Shown: positions 46,101-55,448, counted from the stretch's first letter. The stretch is 64,000 nucleotides of DNA from Candidatus Rikenella faecigallinarum (GCA_019113395.1 DXHL01000021.1:124001-188000); one strand, 5' to 3'. The notes: generated by a model not told the origin, from the letters alone. Program-made: numbers and translations.

Positions 46101-47008
46101 GGGAGTTGGTCCGCATCCACGGCTGGAGGCTCGACCTGCTCTTCGACACACCGGGTCTCAACCACTTCTGCCTGACCATTCCGCACCCCGAACCCCCGTC
46201 AGCTCCCCTGACCGAAACTGAAGAGGCAACCACCCACTCAAAACCCACACTACTGGTAGTCGAAGACAACAACGAGCTGCGGCAATTCCTCCGCACCCTG
46301 CTCGGCAAAGAGTATCGGGTGATGGAGGCGGCTGACGGCGAAGAGGCGCTCCAACAACTGCAACAACACGACGTATCGCTGGTGGTGAGCGACGTGATGA
46401 TGCCCGGCATCAGCGGTATCGAGCTCTGCAAACGGATTAAGACCAACGAAGCGACCGCCCACCTGCCCGTAGTGCTGCTGACGGCCGATGTCACACTCGC
46501 CTCGAAACTCGCAGCTCTGGAGGACGGTGCCGACGACTACATCGAAAAACCCTTCTCGGGCAAATACCTTCTGGCGCGACTCGCCAACATTTTGGCCACA
46601 CGGCGCCGTCTGTACGAAGAGTTTACCCGCAAACCGCTCACCCTGACGGGTTGTCTCGGCCAAACCAACCGCACCGAACAGGCCTTTACCGAACGGCTCC
46701 AGCAACTTATCGACCACCATATCGACAACTCGGAGCTCGATGTCGATTTTGTGGCTGCGCAACTGGGCATGAGCCGTGCCACCCTCTACCGCAAGGCACG
46801 AGCCTGCATGGGGATGTCCATTGCCGACTTCATCACCCTCTGTCGGCTGAAACGGGCGGCACAACTGCTGGCCGAGGGGGGAGTCACCATTGCCGAGGTG
46901 GCCTACCGTGTCGGGTTCTCCTCGCCGGCTTACTTTACGACCCGTTTCTCCAAACAGTTCGGCCAGACCCCCTCGGAGTTTATCAACAGCCTGAAAAACA
47001 GGACATGA
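43163..47008 (+). CDS. Hybrid two-component system regulator (HTCS)
   Basis: This 1281-residue one-protein sensor-regulator has a signal peptide (1-20) and two periplasmic seven-bladed propellers built of repeats such as GMVWVASRTYGLFRFDG and GILWIGTEDGGVNRY. A Y_Y_Y domain (RYAYRIGGYRDDW) is followed by one membrane helix near 765-785. HisKA has H802 in IAHEIRTPLTL. A HATPase (GIGLPFARELVRIHG), a receiver with D1077 in VVSDVMMPG, and a C-terminal AraC-type HTH (ISIADF-like, VAYRVGFSSPAYFTTRFSKQFG) complete it. HTCS proteins bind breakdown products of a glycan and activate the adjacent utilisation genes, here those at 47099-57478. Confidence 0.96.
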   Translation: MKPFITLLLCSLLSLSRTYGVDADPIFKHFYDPTHPLTDISSIDIDRNGMVWVASRTYGLFRFDGYTHTPIEELCPDTRRTPLNGTIHIDSDNRMWILDGERLHCYDCDRNILLPTRFDSLSVSSVHGLGDTLLVTRNDTLYRYADNTLQPLAAPVGQLLGVCDRQYVTVRGEELIAIHPTDGTTQTYPCPIPGYLLLQLQPTPSGEWMLGTYRQGLMRYDPQTRTLKTLIPNDIIRDIEPDEDHYWIASESGLYRYDPTRDTLWHIQKDWSKPYSLSDNAVYAVRSTPEGGVWVGTYFRGLSYLPRHTLDYRYLNPSLTNQTHRGNVVRTLTADGDGILWIGTEDGGVNRYNPRNGAMTNYIRGDSKHPLSGTNVHGVHFYRGDIWVGTFKEGIDLIDPSDDRIARHYDTSTGEGLMDDFVLDFATSSDGTLFVGTSLGIQQYDPQTDRFTTLFSGVGVISMAQDTLGRLWVGTYHGLYRSTPDKTRFTLINLTASVEQTTAHIVNFVTTDRQHRIWAATENGLYRFQPEQDTFTYYRISDNPLERDVKTVAEDRFGYLWLSTSGGIIRLDPTSRQQMLFPLSDAPCGSRFNYNSVYCDTVNHTITFGSLNGMITFTPQENYPNPNPAKPILASLAYVDPTDYTVIHQNFTDSTLLHSLPYDRNFLRIGLFSPEIFSAGNVRYAYRIGGYRDDWTPTDRNTIELQNLAPGAYRLEVCTITPEGHFSPNSSFLAFTIAPPLWLTPAAKILYLLTVVGVVVVVFRRFKRRERQKRERLELSLRIRQEQELYESKIAFFTTIAHEIRTPLTLIQAPLDQLAENPTPEQVQQTLPTVMRHTRWLSNLCTQLLDFRSVEKGAYRLNPSMADVGELTREMADDFAPSLRAKGITLKLELNTNSPVSAFIDTDIFHKVVGNLLQNALKYARTTVCIRLCRDNNGIMLSVLNDGHLIQPHERDAVFQLFTRLGHDQPGSGIGLPFARELVRIHGWRLDLLFDTPGLNHFCLTIPHPEPPSAPLTETEEATTHSKPTLLVVEDNNELRQFLRTLLGKEYRVMEAADGEEALQQLQQHDVSLVVSDVMMPGISGIELCKRIKTNEATAHLPVVLLTADVTLASKLAALEDGADDYIEKPFSGKYLLARLANILATRRRLYEEFTRKPLTLTGCLGQTNRTEQAFTERLQQLIDHHIDNSELDVDFVAAQLGMSRATLYRKARACMGMSIADFITLCRLKRAAQLLAEGGVTIAEVAYRVGFSSPAYFTTRFSKQFGQTPSEFINSLKNRT

Positions 47009-47044
47009 TACAATTCTGAAAGCAAATGATACAATTCTAAAAGC
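47005..47044 (+). promoter_or_regulatory. Tandem direct repeat, likely HTCS operator
   Basis: The 19-mer atgatacaattctgaaagc (47005-47023) recurs at 47026-47044 with one mismatch, 21 bp apart (two helix turns). It ends 19 bp before TACCTTTG, covering the -33 position. That is the geometry expected of an AraC-type activator dimer. Confidence 0.7.
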
Positions 47045-47063
47045 CGCTCGCAAGAGGTAAAAG

Positions 47064-47071
47064 TACCTTTG
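47064..47071 (+). promoter_or_regulatory. -7 element of the PUL operon
   Basis: TACCTTTG, 27 bp before the mutarotase ATG. It has no TTTG at -33, which fits activator dependence. Confidence 0.65.
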
Positions 47072-47098
47072 CTCCGTACCTCAAAAGACGGACACTCC

Positions 47099-48232
47099 AT
47101 GAAACTTCTACCTCTTTTGCTGTGGGGTCTCGCTGCCGTCATGACCGGCTGTCACACCCCTTCCGCTCCCGACCTGCTGCTCGAGGCTTCGGCCTTCGAC
47201 ACCACCCTCGACAACCGTCCCGTGTCGCTCTACACCCTGCGCAACAAACAGGGGATGGCCGTACAAGTCACCAATTACGGGGCACGCGTGGTCAGTCTGA
47301 TTGTTCCCGACCGCGACGGCACCCCAACTGATGTGGTATGGGGTTATCCGACGCTCGGGCAGTTCCTCTCCAGTGACGATGTCTATGCCGGCCCGATTGT
47401 GGGCCGCTTCGGCAACCGTATCGCCCGTGGCCGCTTCACCCTCGACTCGACCACCTGCCAACTCTCGATTAACAACGCCCCGAACCACCTCCATGGCGGA
47501 GAGGAGGGGTTGTGGAACCGGGTGTGGACGGTGCAACATCGCAGCGACAGCGCCCTGACCCTCCACTACCTGTCGCCCGAGGGCGAGAGCGGTTACCCGG
47601 GCAACCTGACGGTCACCGTCACCTACACCGTGACGGCCGACAATGCCCTCCGCCTCGACTACACGGCCTCCACCGACCGCCCCACCCCCTGCAACCTGAC
47701 CTGGCATCCCTATTTCAACCTGCACGGACGGGGAGACCGTTCGACCGACTCCCACCAGTTGTATATTCGCTCGAGCCGCTACACCCCGACCGATTCAACC
47801 CTTATCCCGACGGGCGAAATCGTGTCCGTGGCGGCCACTCCGGCCGATTTTCGCACCCTGACGCCCGTCGGCGCTCGCGAATACGACACCACCTCCGCGC
47901 TGATTCGCTATGGCAAGGGGTACGACCTGAACTTCGTGCTGGACAAAACCGACACCGCCGCTATCGAAAAGGCGGCCGAGCTGTACGAACCCTCGAACGG
48001 GATTCTGCTGACCCTCTACACCGACCAGCCGGGATTGCAGTTCTACTCGGGAGGAGTCATTACCCCCGGTGCCATCGGGAAACGGGGCGAAAAGCGTATC
48101 CCCTACAGCGGCATCGCCCTCGAACCGCAGAACTTCCCCGACGCTCCGAACCACCCTCACTTCCCGAACAGCATCCTGCGTCCGGGAGAAACCTATACCC
48201 ACCACTCGATTTATCAATTCTCAACCAAATAG
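47099..48232 (+). CDS. Aldose 1-epimerase (mutarotase) lipoprotein
   Basis: This 377-residue lipoprotein starts at MKLLPLLLWG with lipobox AVMTGC (C18). It has the galactose mutarotase fold with GRFGNRIARGRF, NAPNHLHGG, NLTWHPYFNLHG and a late LEPQNFPDAPNHPHFPN. It interconverts alpha and beta anomers of free sugars, here at the envelope. It is the first gene of the putative operon read from the HTCS-controlled promoter. The GH127-like gene starts 7 bp after its stop. Confidence 0.93.
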   Translation: MKLLPLLLWGLAAVMTGCHTPSAPDLLLEASAFDTTLDNRPVSLYTLRNKQGMAVQVTNYGARVVSLIVPDRDGTPTDVVWGYPTLGQFLSSDDVYAGPIVGRFGNRIARGRFTLDSTTCQLSINNAPNHLHGGEEGLWNRVWTVQHRSDSALTLHYLSPEGESGYPGNLTVTVTYTVTADNALRLDYTASTDRPTPCNLTWHPYFNLHGRGDRSTDSHQLYIRSSRYTPTDSTLIPTGEIVSVAATPADFRTLTPVGAREYDTTSALIRYGKGYDLNFVLDKTDTAAIEKAAELYEPSNGILLTLYTDQPGLQFYSGGVITPGAIGKRGEKRIPYSGIALEPQNFPDAPNHPHFPNSILRPGETYTHHSIYQFSTK

Positions 48233-48239
48233 AATAGAG

Positions 48240-50255
48240 ATGAAACCCGCTACGCTGCTCCTACTGTTCGGAATTCTATCGGCCTCCTCCTGCGCTCCGC
48301 AAGAGGCCGTGGTGGTCGACAGGCTCCCCATCGAAGTCTCCTCGGCCAACTATCCCGTGAATCGCGCTCCGCTTGCCCCCGCACCGCTGCTGAAACTGCC
48401 GAGCGGTTCCATTCGGCCGCAAGGCTGGATAGAAACCCTCCTCACGGCCCAAAAGAACGGCCTCAACGGCCACCTCGCGGAAATCAGTGCCTGGCTACAA
48501 AAGGAGAACAACGCCTGGCTCACGGAGGGAGGAGCCTGGGGCTGGGAAGAGGTACCGTACTGGTTGCGGGGATACAGCGACCTGGCCTTTATTACGGGCG
48601 ACAGCGCCCTGCTGCGCGAAAGCCTCTTCTGGATAGAAGCCATCCTCGCCTCGCAACGTGCGGATGGAGACTTTGGCCCCGCCGTCACGGGCGAACGAGG
48701 CACCCGCGACCTGTGGCCCAACATGATAGTCCTCTGGCTGCTGCAAAATTACTACGAATACTCGGCCGACAGCCGCGTGCTCGACTTCATGACCCGTTAC
48801 TGCCACTACCTGAACACCCTGCCCGACGAAACCTTTCTGGAGGGGTACTGGGAGCAGAGCCGCGGCGGTGACAACCTCTGGAGTGTGGTGTGGCTCTACA
48901 ACCGCACGGGTGACACCACCCTGCTCACGCTGGGCGAGAAAATCCATCGCAACACCGATGTATGGTACTCCCCCTCCGCGCTGCCCAACTGGCACAACGT
49001 CAATATAGCCCAAGGGTTCCGAGAGCCCGCCACCTGGTACCTTTTCAGCCGCGACAGCGCCATGCTCCGCGCCAGCTACCGCACCCTTGACCTGGTTCGG
49101 CGGACCTGCGGCCAGGTACCGGGAGGGATGTTCGGCGCCGACGAAAATGCCCGTATCGGATACATCGACCCCCGTCAGGGTACCGAGACCTGCGGTTTTG
49201 CCGAACAGATGGCCTCCGACCAAATCATGATGCTCATCAGCGGAGACCCCCGCTGGGCTGCCCATTGCGAAGATGTGGCGTTCAACTCCATGCCTGCGGC
49301 CACCATGCCCGATATGCGGTCGCTGCGCTACCTGACCTGCCCGAACCACGTGGTCAGCGACTCGAAAAACCATGCGCCCAGCCTTCAGAATCAGGGTCCG
49401 TTTCTGGCCATGAACCCCTTCAGCAGCCGATGCTGTCAGCACAATCACGGGCTGGCCTGGACCTACTACAACGATTTCCTGGGCATGGCAACGCTGGACG
49501 GCGGGCTTTGCCTGATGCTCTACAACTCGGCCGACATTCGGGTCCGTGTCGCCGACGGCAGGGAGATACTCCTGACCGAACGGACACACTATCCGTTCGA
49601 CGAGACCATCAGCCTCTCCCTCCAAACCGACGGCTCCGTCACCTTCCCGCTCTACCTGCGTCTGCCCGAGTGGTGCGACGAGCCTGCGGCCGAAGTAAAC
49701 GGGCGTTCGGTGGGGCATATCCGCAAGGGGAACTTCCTGAAAATCGAACGCACGTGGCACGACGGCGACTCGGTGACGCTGCACCTGCCGATGACCGTCA
49801 CCAAACGCTATTGGGCAGTCAATCAGCACTCCGTGAGCGTCGATTACGGTCCGCTGACCCTGTCGCTCGAGATGGGCGAACGCTATGACACCATCGACAG
49901 CCGTGCCACCGCCATTTGGGACTCCCAATGGCAGGAGGGGGTCGATGCCTCGCAATGGCCATCCTACGAGATTCACCCCACCACCCCGTGGAATTACGCT
50001 CTGGTCTATGACGCTCCGATTACGGTCATCCGACGTCCCTGGAAAAGCGGCGAAAACCCGTTCACCACCCAAAACGTACCGCTGCAATTCCGCACCCTCG
50101 GCCGACAGATTCCCTCCTGGGGGCTGGACGAGACCGGCACCTGTCAGGTGCTCCCCACGCCGGAGGCTCCGCGTGCCGAAGAGCGCGACACAATTACCCT
50201 CATTCCGATGGGTGCCGCCCAACTGCGCATCTCGGCCTTCCCGCAGGCAGACTAA
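48240..50255 (+). CDS. GH127-like beta-L-arabinofuranosidase lipoprotein (DUF1680)
   Basis: This 671-residue lipoprotein (lipobox SASSC, C18) has an (alpha/alpha)6 barrel. GH127 enzymes use a zinc-bound cysteine nucleophile. The corresponding residues seem present: E316 and C318 in GTETCGFAE, C367 in LTCPNH, and C398-C399 in SRCCQHNHG. The expected activity is release of beta-L-arabinofuranose, but related families with the same fold exist, so the linkage is inference. It lies between mutarotase and GH2 in a tightly packed operon. The frame open further upstream overlaps the mutarotase gene and is not coding. Confidence 0.88.
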   Translation: MKPATLLLLFGILSASSCAPQEAVVVDRLPIEVSSANYPVNRAPLAPAPLLKLPSGSIRPQGWIETLLTAQKNGLNGHLAEISAWLQKENNAWLTEGGAWGWEEVPYWLRGYSDLAFITGDSALLRESLFWIEAILASQRADGDFGPAVTGERGTRDLWPNMIVLWLLQNYYEYSADSRVLDFMTRYCHYLNTLPDETFLEGYWEQSRGGDNLWSVVWLYNRTGDTTLLTLGEKIHRNTDVWYSPSALPNWHNVNIAQGFREPATWYLFSRDSAMLRASYRTLDLVRRTCGQVPGGMFGADENARIGYIDPRQGTETCGFAEQMASDQIMMLISGDPRWAAHCEDVAFNSMPAATMPDMRSLRYLTCPNHVVSDSKNHAPSLQNQGPFLAMNPFSSRCCQHNHGLAWTYYNDFLGMATLDGGLCLMLYNSADIRVRVADGREILLTERTHYPFDETISLSLQTDGSVTFPLYLRLPEWCDEPAAEVNGRSVGHIRKGNFLKIERTWHDGDSVTLHLPMTVTKRYWAVNQHSVSVDYGPLTLSLEMGERYDTIDSRATAIWDSQWQEGVDASQWPSYEIHPTTPWNYALVYDAPITVIRRPWKSGENPFTTQNVPLQFRTLGRQIPSWGLDETGTCQVLPTPEAPRAEERDTITLIPMGAAQLRISAFPQAD

Positions 50256-50291
50256 CCCTTTCCAACATCCAACCTTACTATCACCACCTCC

Positions 50292-52145
50292 ATGAAACGC
50301 ACGCTTTTGTTTCTTTTTCTGGTACTGCTGGCCCCTGCCTTGCGTGCCCAGACTCCGCGCCCGGAATATCCGCGGCCGCAGTTCGAACGCTCCGAATGGA
50401 TAAACCTCAACGGTCCGTGGAGCTACACCCTCGACCCCGCCGGAACAGGCCTCGAACGCGGATTCCCGCAATCGCAGGGTTTCGACAGTACGATTCTGGT
50501 ACCTTTTGCCCCGGAGAGCCGACTCTCGGGCGTCGCACACACCGACTTCATCGAACACCTCTGGTACCAACGTCCCATCACCATCCCCAAAGCCTGGAGC
50601 GGTAAGAAGATTCTGCTGAACTTCGGGGCGGTTTACTATCGGGCCGACATCTATCTGGACGGAGAATTCATCACACGCCACATCGGCGGCTCCTCCTCGT
50701 TCAGCGTGGACCTCACCCCCTGGGCCAAACCCGACACCACCCAATCGCTTGTAGTGTATGTGCGTAGCGACCTGCGCCATCGGCTCCAGCCGGCCGGCAA
50801 ACAATCCACCCGCTACGCCTCGCACGTCTGCAACTACACCCGCACGACCGGCATCTGGCAGACCGTGTGGCTCGAGGCCGTTCACCCCCAAGCGCTCCGT
50901 TCGGCACAACTCACCACCGACATCGACAACGCCCGCATCATTATCCGCCCCGACTTCTACGCCACGGGCGCGACCCGTCTGCGGGCCACCCTCTTCGACA
51001 ACGGGAAACGGGTAGCCTCGGCCGAGAGTGTGACGGCCACCGATGCGCCGTTGATTCTGTCGGTCAAGAACCCGAAACTCTGGTCCCCCGACTCCCCGCA
51101 CCTCTACGACCTGCTCTATGAGGTCACGGATGAAAACGGCACGGTCATTGACCGGGTGCGCTCCTACGCCGGCATGCGCAAAATACACACCGAGGGCAAC
51201 CGCCTCTTCCTGAACAACCAGCCGCTCTACCTGCGCATGGTGCTCGACCAGGGCTACTACCCCGAGAGCCAGTGGACAGCCCCCTCGGACTCCGCCCTGC
51301 GCAACGACATCCTGCTGGCCAAGGCGGTCGGGTTCAACGGAGCGCGGCTCCACCAAAAGGTGTTCGAAGAGCGTTTCCACTACTGGGCCGACCATCTGGG
51401 CTACCTGACCTGCGGCGAGATGAACAGCTGGGGGCTGGACTACAATCAGCCGCTCGCCGCCTCGATATTCCTGCCCGAGTGGTGCGAGGTGGTACAGCGC
51501 GACCGCAACCACCCCTCCATCATCATGTGGGTACCGCTCAACGAACAGAACAATGTAGACCGCGTCCATTTCCCGCACTTCTCCGAGGTGCTCTACCAGA
51601 CCACCAAGGCCTATGACCCGTCGCGTCCTGTGCTGACCACCTCGGGCGGGGCCCACTACCGCAGCGACCTCTTCTCCTGCCACCTCTACCACCAGGACCC
51701 CGAGGCACTGCGCAAGGAGCTGTGGAATGACGGCAAACTGTTTCAGGGCCACCGTTTTGAGGTTGTACCCCACTCCCAGTACAACACCGGTTCCAATTTC
51801 CCGACCGACAACAACGCGACCCGCTGGATGACCTACTCAGGCCAGATACCCTACCTCTTCGACGAGTTTGGCGGAATAGCCTACTCCGAACGCCGCAACA
51901 GCGGCGGGTGGGGCTATGGCGGTGCCGAATCCCGGGATGCGTTCTATCGGCGCGTCGAGTCGCTGGTCGATGTTGTGTTGGAACTATCGCCCATGATAAG
52001 CGGGTTTTGCTACACCCAGCTCACCGACGTCGAACAGGAGCAAAACGGCCTCTACTACTACGACCGCACCCCGAAATTCGATACCGAAAAGCTGAAAGCC
52101 ATCTTCAGCAAAGAGATTCCGCAGCGCGACGGGTCTGTTCACTGA
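50292..52145 (+). CDS. Secreted glycoside hydrolase family 2 enzyme
   Basis: This 617-residue protein has a signal peptide ending near LRAQ. A sugar-binding jelly-roll domain (NLNGPWSYTLDPAG...) is followed by an immunoglobulin-like domain and a TIM barrel. The acid/base E418 is in WVPLNEQNN and the nucleophile E525 in FDEFGG. GH2 includes beta-galactosidases, glucuronidases and alpha-L-arabinopyranosidases; the context suggests an arabinose- or galactose-bearing glycan. It is complete, 36 bp after the GH127-like gene. Confidence 0.92.
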   Translation: MKRTLLFLFLVLLAPALRAQTPRPEYPRPQFERSEWINLNGPWSYTLDPAGTGLERGFPQSQGFDSTILVPFAPESRLSGVAHTDFIEHLWYQRPITIPKAWSGKKILLNFGAVYYRADIYLDGEFITRHIGGSSSFSVDLTPWAKPDTTQSLVVYVRSDLRHRLQPAGKQSTRYASHVCNYTRTTGIWQTVWLEAVHPQALRSAQLTTDIDNARIIIRPDFYATGATRLRATLFDNGKRVASAESVTATDAPLILSVKNPKLWSPDSPHLYDLLYEVTDENGTVIDRVRSYAGMRKIHTEGNRLFLNNQPLYLRMVLDQGYYPESQWTAPSDSALRNDILLAKAVGFNGARLHQKVFEERFHYWADHLGYLTCGEMNSWGLDYNQPLAASIFLPEWCEVVQRDRNHPSIIMWVPLNEQNNVDRVHFPHFSEVLYQTTKAYDPSRPVLTTSGGAHYRSDLFSCHLYHQDPEALRKELWNDGKLFQGHRFEVVPHSQYNTGSNFPTDNNATRWMTYSGQIPYLFDEFGGIAYSERRNSGGWGYGGAESRDAFYRRVESLVDVVLELSPMISGFCYTQLTDVEQEQNGLYYYDRTPKFDTEKLKAIFSKEIPQRDGSVH

Positions 52146-52215
52146 CGCTGGGGCAGTTTCCTGCTTTTGCAGTGCATTCGGCCGAGGTCGAACCGTTATG
52201 GATTGTGCATAATTT

Positions 52216-52223
52216 TATTTTTG
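52216..52223 (+). promoter_or_regulatory. Possible internal -7 element in the PUL
   Basis: TATTTTTG lies in the AT-rich 264-bp gap before the DUF2961 gene, 187 bp from its start. The rest of this gap shows no gene. Confidence 0.35.
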
Positions 52224-52409
52224 AAACAGAGTTCCACAAATAAAAACAATGGCTATTTTTGTTTGGTCGAGAAAACAGATTTTAAGCTCCACAACTCCTA
52301 AAAGAAGCGACCGAAAGGCACAGCAATAATCCCTCAACAACCCCTCCTGCCCCTTGCATCGTTTTCGCTAACCTACAACACCCGACCTGAACATAACACC
52401 TCGAATATC

Positions 52410-54404
52410 ATGCGACGTCTCCTACTGACCCTCACGGCCCTAACCCTGACTCTTCATGCCTTCAGCCAACGTGTTACCCTCTCGTCCCTGCTGCGCGAGA
52501 TGGTCGACCGCGAGGCCGTTACCCGTTTTCCCGCCTATCGGGCTCACCAGGCGAGCAGCTACAACCGCACCTCCGTATCGCCCGATGCTCCCGGATGGTT
52601 TGCCGATTCGGACGGCGTATGGTGTATCCGCGAGGAGACCAACGCCCGCGGAGAAACCGAATGGGTATTGATGGAGGACCACGGCCCCGGTGCCATCACC
52701 AAGATGTGGGCCGTCTGTTTCTACTACGGTCTGGCCGACACCACCGGTGCCAATGTCCGCATCTATCTGGACGGTTCGCCGACTCCGGTGATTGACACCA
52801 ACTTTTTCGCCCTGGTCAAGGGAGAGAGTTTCATTGCTCCTCCGCTGGCTGCCGAGACACGCCGCGCAGGAAACCTCTACCTGCCCATCCCCTACGCCAA
52901 AAGCTGCAAAGTGACGATGAACAAAAAGGTGTTCTACAACATCATCAGCTACCGCCGTTACCCGGCCGGCACTCCTGTCGAGAGCTTCAGCATGGCCCTT
53001 TTCGAGCAGAACAAACTGTTGATTGACAGCGTTAACCGTGTGCTCTCACAAGGCATCGACACGCCGTCGGCCGGCAAGCAGCAATCGACCCGCATTACCC
53101 TGGCTCCGGGTGAGAAGCAGACCGTTCGCCTGCCCAAGGGGAGCCGTGCGCTGAGCGACCTGACACTCAACGTCGGTGACGGGCCTCAACTGCGCCAAAC
53201 CATCCTCGCGCTGACCTTCGACGGCCGCCAAACGGTGTGGTCGCCCATCGGTGACTTTTTCAGTGTCGGCGTGGGCATCCGCCCCTACTCCACCTGGGAA
53301 CGCTCCGTCACATCCGACGGCATCCTGCGCTGCCGCTGGATGATGCCCTACCGCAAAAGCGCCTCGGCTACGTTCGAAAACCTCTCCGACACCACCGTAC
53401 ACATCGAATTCTCCTACAAAACGGTTCCCTATCGGTGGGATTCCGAGTCGATGTACTTCCACAGCCGCTGGAAGAGCGGCGAACCGACTCCCGGCTTCCC
53501 GCTCTTCGACTACAACCTGGTCGAAGTCCAGGGCCGCGGGGTCTATGTGGGGGACCAGTTCACCGTCCTGAACCCCGCCGAAGGATGGTGGGGCGAGGGG
53601 GATGAAAAGGTGTGGGTAGACCACGAAGCGTTCCCCTCGCTCTTCGGCACCGGCACCGAAGACTACTACGGCTGGGCGGGAGGCGTGGTGCCCACTTCGG
53701 CCGACCAGTTCTCCGTACCCTTCCTGGCCAACGTCCGCGTGGCAGACCCCAACTCAAAAGGGTACAACACCTGTACCCGCAGCCGTTCGCTCGACGCCAT
53801 CCCGTTTGCCAAACACCTGCGGTTCGACATCGAATCCTCGGGCTCGATGCGTTACAACTGGTTCCACATGCTCTACGCCGTAAACGCCTTCTGGTATGCC
53901 GACGGCACAGCCACCGACAATGCCGAAGAGTTGCGTCAGTATGCCTCGCAACCGCCCATGCCCCTCAGCGCACTGGAACAGCTCAACACTGCCGCCAAGG
54001 AGCAGGACTACTCGGTGGACGGCGCCATCGAAGCCGAAAATCTCTCCACCTACACCCTCTCCGACGGCGCTGTCGAGAGCGACCGGATAGAGATATGGGG
54101 CGACCGCAGCGGGGGACACCTCCAAGGCTTCGAGTTGCCGGCGGGTGCCTCGGTGACCGTTCGGCTGACGGAACTTTTTGCCGAGACACCGTTGAAGCTC
54201 TGCGTGGTGACGAACTCCTCCTGCTCCGAAGTCGAAATCCGCGTCAATGGAGAACTCGTCCGTACGCTGGACCTCTACTCCGAACACGCCGCCCTTCCGG
54301 TCATCGACCTGGGCCGCTTCGCCCCCGCGGAAAATGCCCTGGAGATACGTTTCACCGCCCTCAAAGACACCCAATTGGGGCTGGACTACTTCCTGACCCG
54401 ATAA
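52410..54404 (+). CDS. DUF2961 (GH172-like) secreted glycosidase
   Basis: This 664-residue protein has a signal peptide ending near HAFSQ. It matches the DUF2961 pattern: PGAITKMWAV, LDGSPTPVIDTNF, a beta-jelly-roll core, and GTGTEDYYGWAGG with E417. A C-terminal carbohydrate-binding-like domain follows (GGHLQGFELPAGASVTVRL). DUF2961 corresponds to GH172, whose known members act on fructofuranosides and D-arabinofuranosides. The substrate is inferred only. The next gene starts 17 bp after its stop. Confidence 0.85.
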   Translation: MRRLLLTLTALTLTLHAFSQRVTLSSLLREMVDREAVTRFPAYRAHQASSYNRTSVSPDAPGWFADSDGVWCIREETNARGETEWVLMEDHGPGAITKMWAVCFYYGLADTTGANVRIYLDGSPTPVIDTNFFALVKGESFIAPPLAAETRRAGNLYLPIPYAKSCKVTMNKKVFYNIISYRRYPAGTPVESFSMALFEQNKLLIDSVNRVLSQGIDTPSAGKQQSTRITLAPGEKQTVRLPKGSRALSDLTLNVGDGPQLRQTILALTFDGRQTVWSPIGDFFSVGVGIRPYSTWERSVTSDGILRCRWMMPYRKSASATFENLSDTTVHIEFSYKTVPYRWDSESMYFHSRWKSGEPTPGFPLFDYNLVEVQGRGVYVGDQFTVLNPAEGWWGEGDEKVWVDHEAFPSLFGTGTEDYYGWAGGVVPTSADQFSVPFLANVRVADPNSKGYNTCTRSRSLDAIPFAKHLRFDIESSGSMRYNWFHMLYAVNAFWYADGTATDNAEELRQYASQPPMPLSALEQLNTAAKEQDYSVDGAIEAENLSTYTLSDGAVESDRIEIWGDRSGGHLQGFELPAGASVTVRLTELFAETPLKLCVVTNSSCSEVEIRVNGELVRTLDLYSEHAALPVIDLGRFAPAENALEIRFTALKDTQLGLDYFLTR

Positions 54405-54421
54405 TAACGCCTCCCTCACCC

Positions 54422-55444
54422 ATGAAACTCATTCAATACCTGTCCGTCGGCCTGCTTCTGCTGACGGGCAGCCTCCCCTTGTCGTCCGCACAGAAAGCCC
54501 CCGCCCCCATGTACCGTGACCCCGTGACGGATGGTGCGGCCGACCCGGTGCTGGTGTGGAACCGCTCCGAACAAACCTGGTGGATGCTTTACACCCAGCG
54601 TCGAGCCAATACGGAGGCCGAACAGGTAGCCTACTGCTACGGTACGGCTATTGGCATCGCCTCGTCCGACGACCACGGAGCGTCGTGGGTCTATCGCGGT
54701 ACGCTCAATTTACGCATCGACCCCGGCCACAACACCTTTTGGGCGCCGGACATCGTGTGGCACAACGGGAAGTATCACCTCTTTGTCGCCTATATCCGCG
54801 GTGTGCGGACCCATTGGGGCGGTCGGGCTCAAATCGTCCATTTCACGAGCGACGACCTCTGGCAGTGGAACTACGAAGGCACTCCTCAACTCTCCTCGGA
54901 ACGGGTGATTGACCCGACGCTGCTCCAAACGCCCGACGGCACGTGGCACATGTGGTACAAGGATGAGACACGGGGTGCGGTCACCATGCACGCCACGAGT
55001 CGGGACCTGTTCCACTGGCAGTGTGACGCACAGCCCGCCATCGGCGGACGAGCGCACGAAGGGGCCAAAGCCTTTCGGTGGAAAGGCCGTTACTGGATGC
55101 TGACCGACCAGTGGCGCGGGATGCAGGTCTACTGTTCCGACGACCTGCGGCACTGGGAGCCGCAGGGAGTGATTCTCGACACCCCCGGCAGCCGCCGCGA
55201 CGACACGCCGCAGGGTGCTCACGGCGAGGTGGTGGTATGCGGCGAGCAGGCCTATGTCATCTATTTCACCCACCCGGGACGCACGGAGCATACCGCCGAG
55301 CATCCCGACCCCGTCACGCACATTATTCCGTTTGCCGAACGCCGCAGTTCCATTCAGGCAGCCGAACTGCGTGTGGTGAATGATACGCTGCGGTGTGACC
55401 GCAATGCCGATTTTGACTTCTATCTGTCCGAACCCAAGCACTAA
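54422..55444 (+). CDS. Five-bladed propeller glycosidase, GH43/GH117-like
   Basis: This 340-residue secreted protein starts at MKLIQYLSVGLLL with a signal peptide ending near LSSAQ. Repeated blade motifs include FWAPDIVWHNGKYHLF and FRWKGRYWMLTD. Three acidic residues stand in the expected order: aspartate 41 in GAADPVLVW, the aspartate in RVIDPTLLQ, and the glutamate in AHEGAKAFRW. The histidine in GAHGEVVV is also typical of this clan. The exact family and sugar are uncertain. The final PUL gene starts 4 bp after its stop. Confidence 0.8.
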   Translation: MKLIQYLSVGLLLLTGSLPLSSAQKAPAPMYRDPVTDGAADPVLVWNRSEQTWWMLYTQRRANTEAEQVAYCYGTAIGIASSDDHGASWVYRGTLNLRIDPGHNTFWAPDIVWHNGKYHLFVAYIRGVRTHWGGRAQIVHFTSDDLWQWNYEGTPQLSSERVIDPTLLQTPDGTWHMWYKDETRGAVTMHATSRDLFHWQCDAQPAIGGRAHEGAKAFRWKGRYWMLTDQWRGMQVYCSDDLRHWEPQGVILDTPGSRRDDTPQGAHGEVVVCGEQAYVIYFTHPGRTEHTAEHPDPVTHIIPFAERRSSIQAAELRVVNDTLRCDRNADFDFYLSEPKH

Positions 55445-55448
55445 AACC

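Noticed and set aside
48495..51773. Open frame of 1092 codons on the minus strand across GH127 and GH2 genes
   Set aside because: Antisense to two clear glycosidase genes and crosses their boundary; explained by codon bias.
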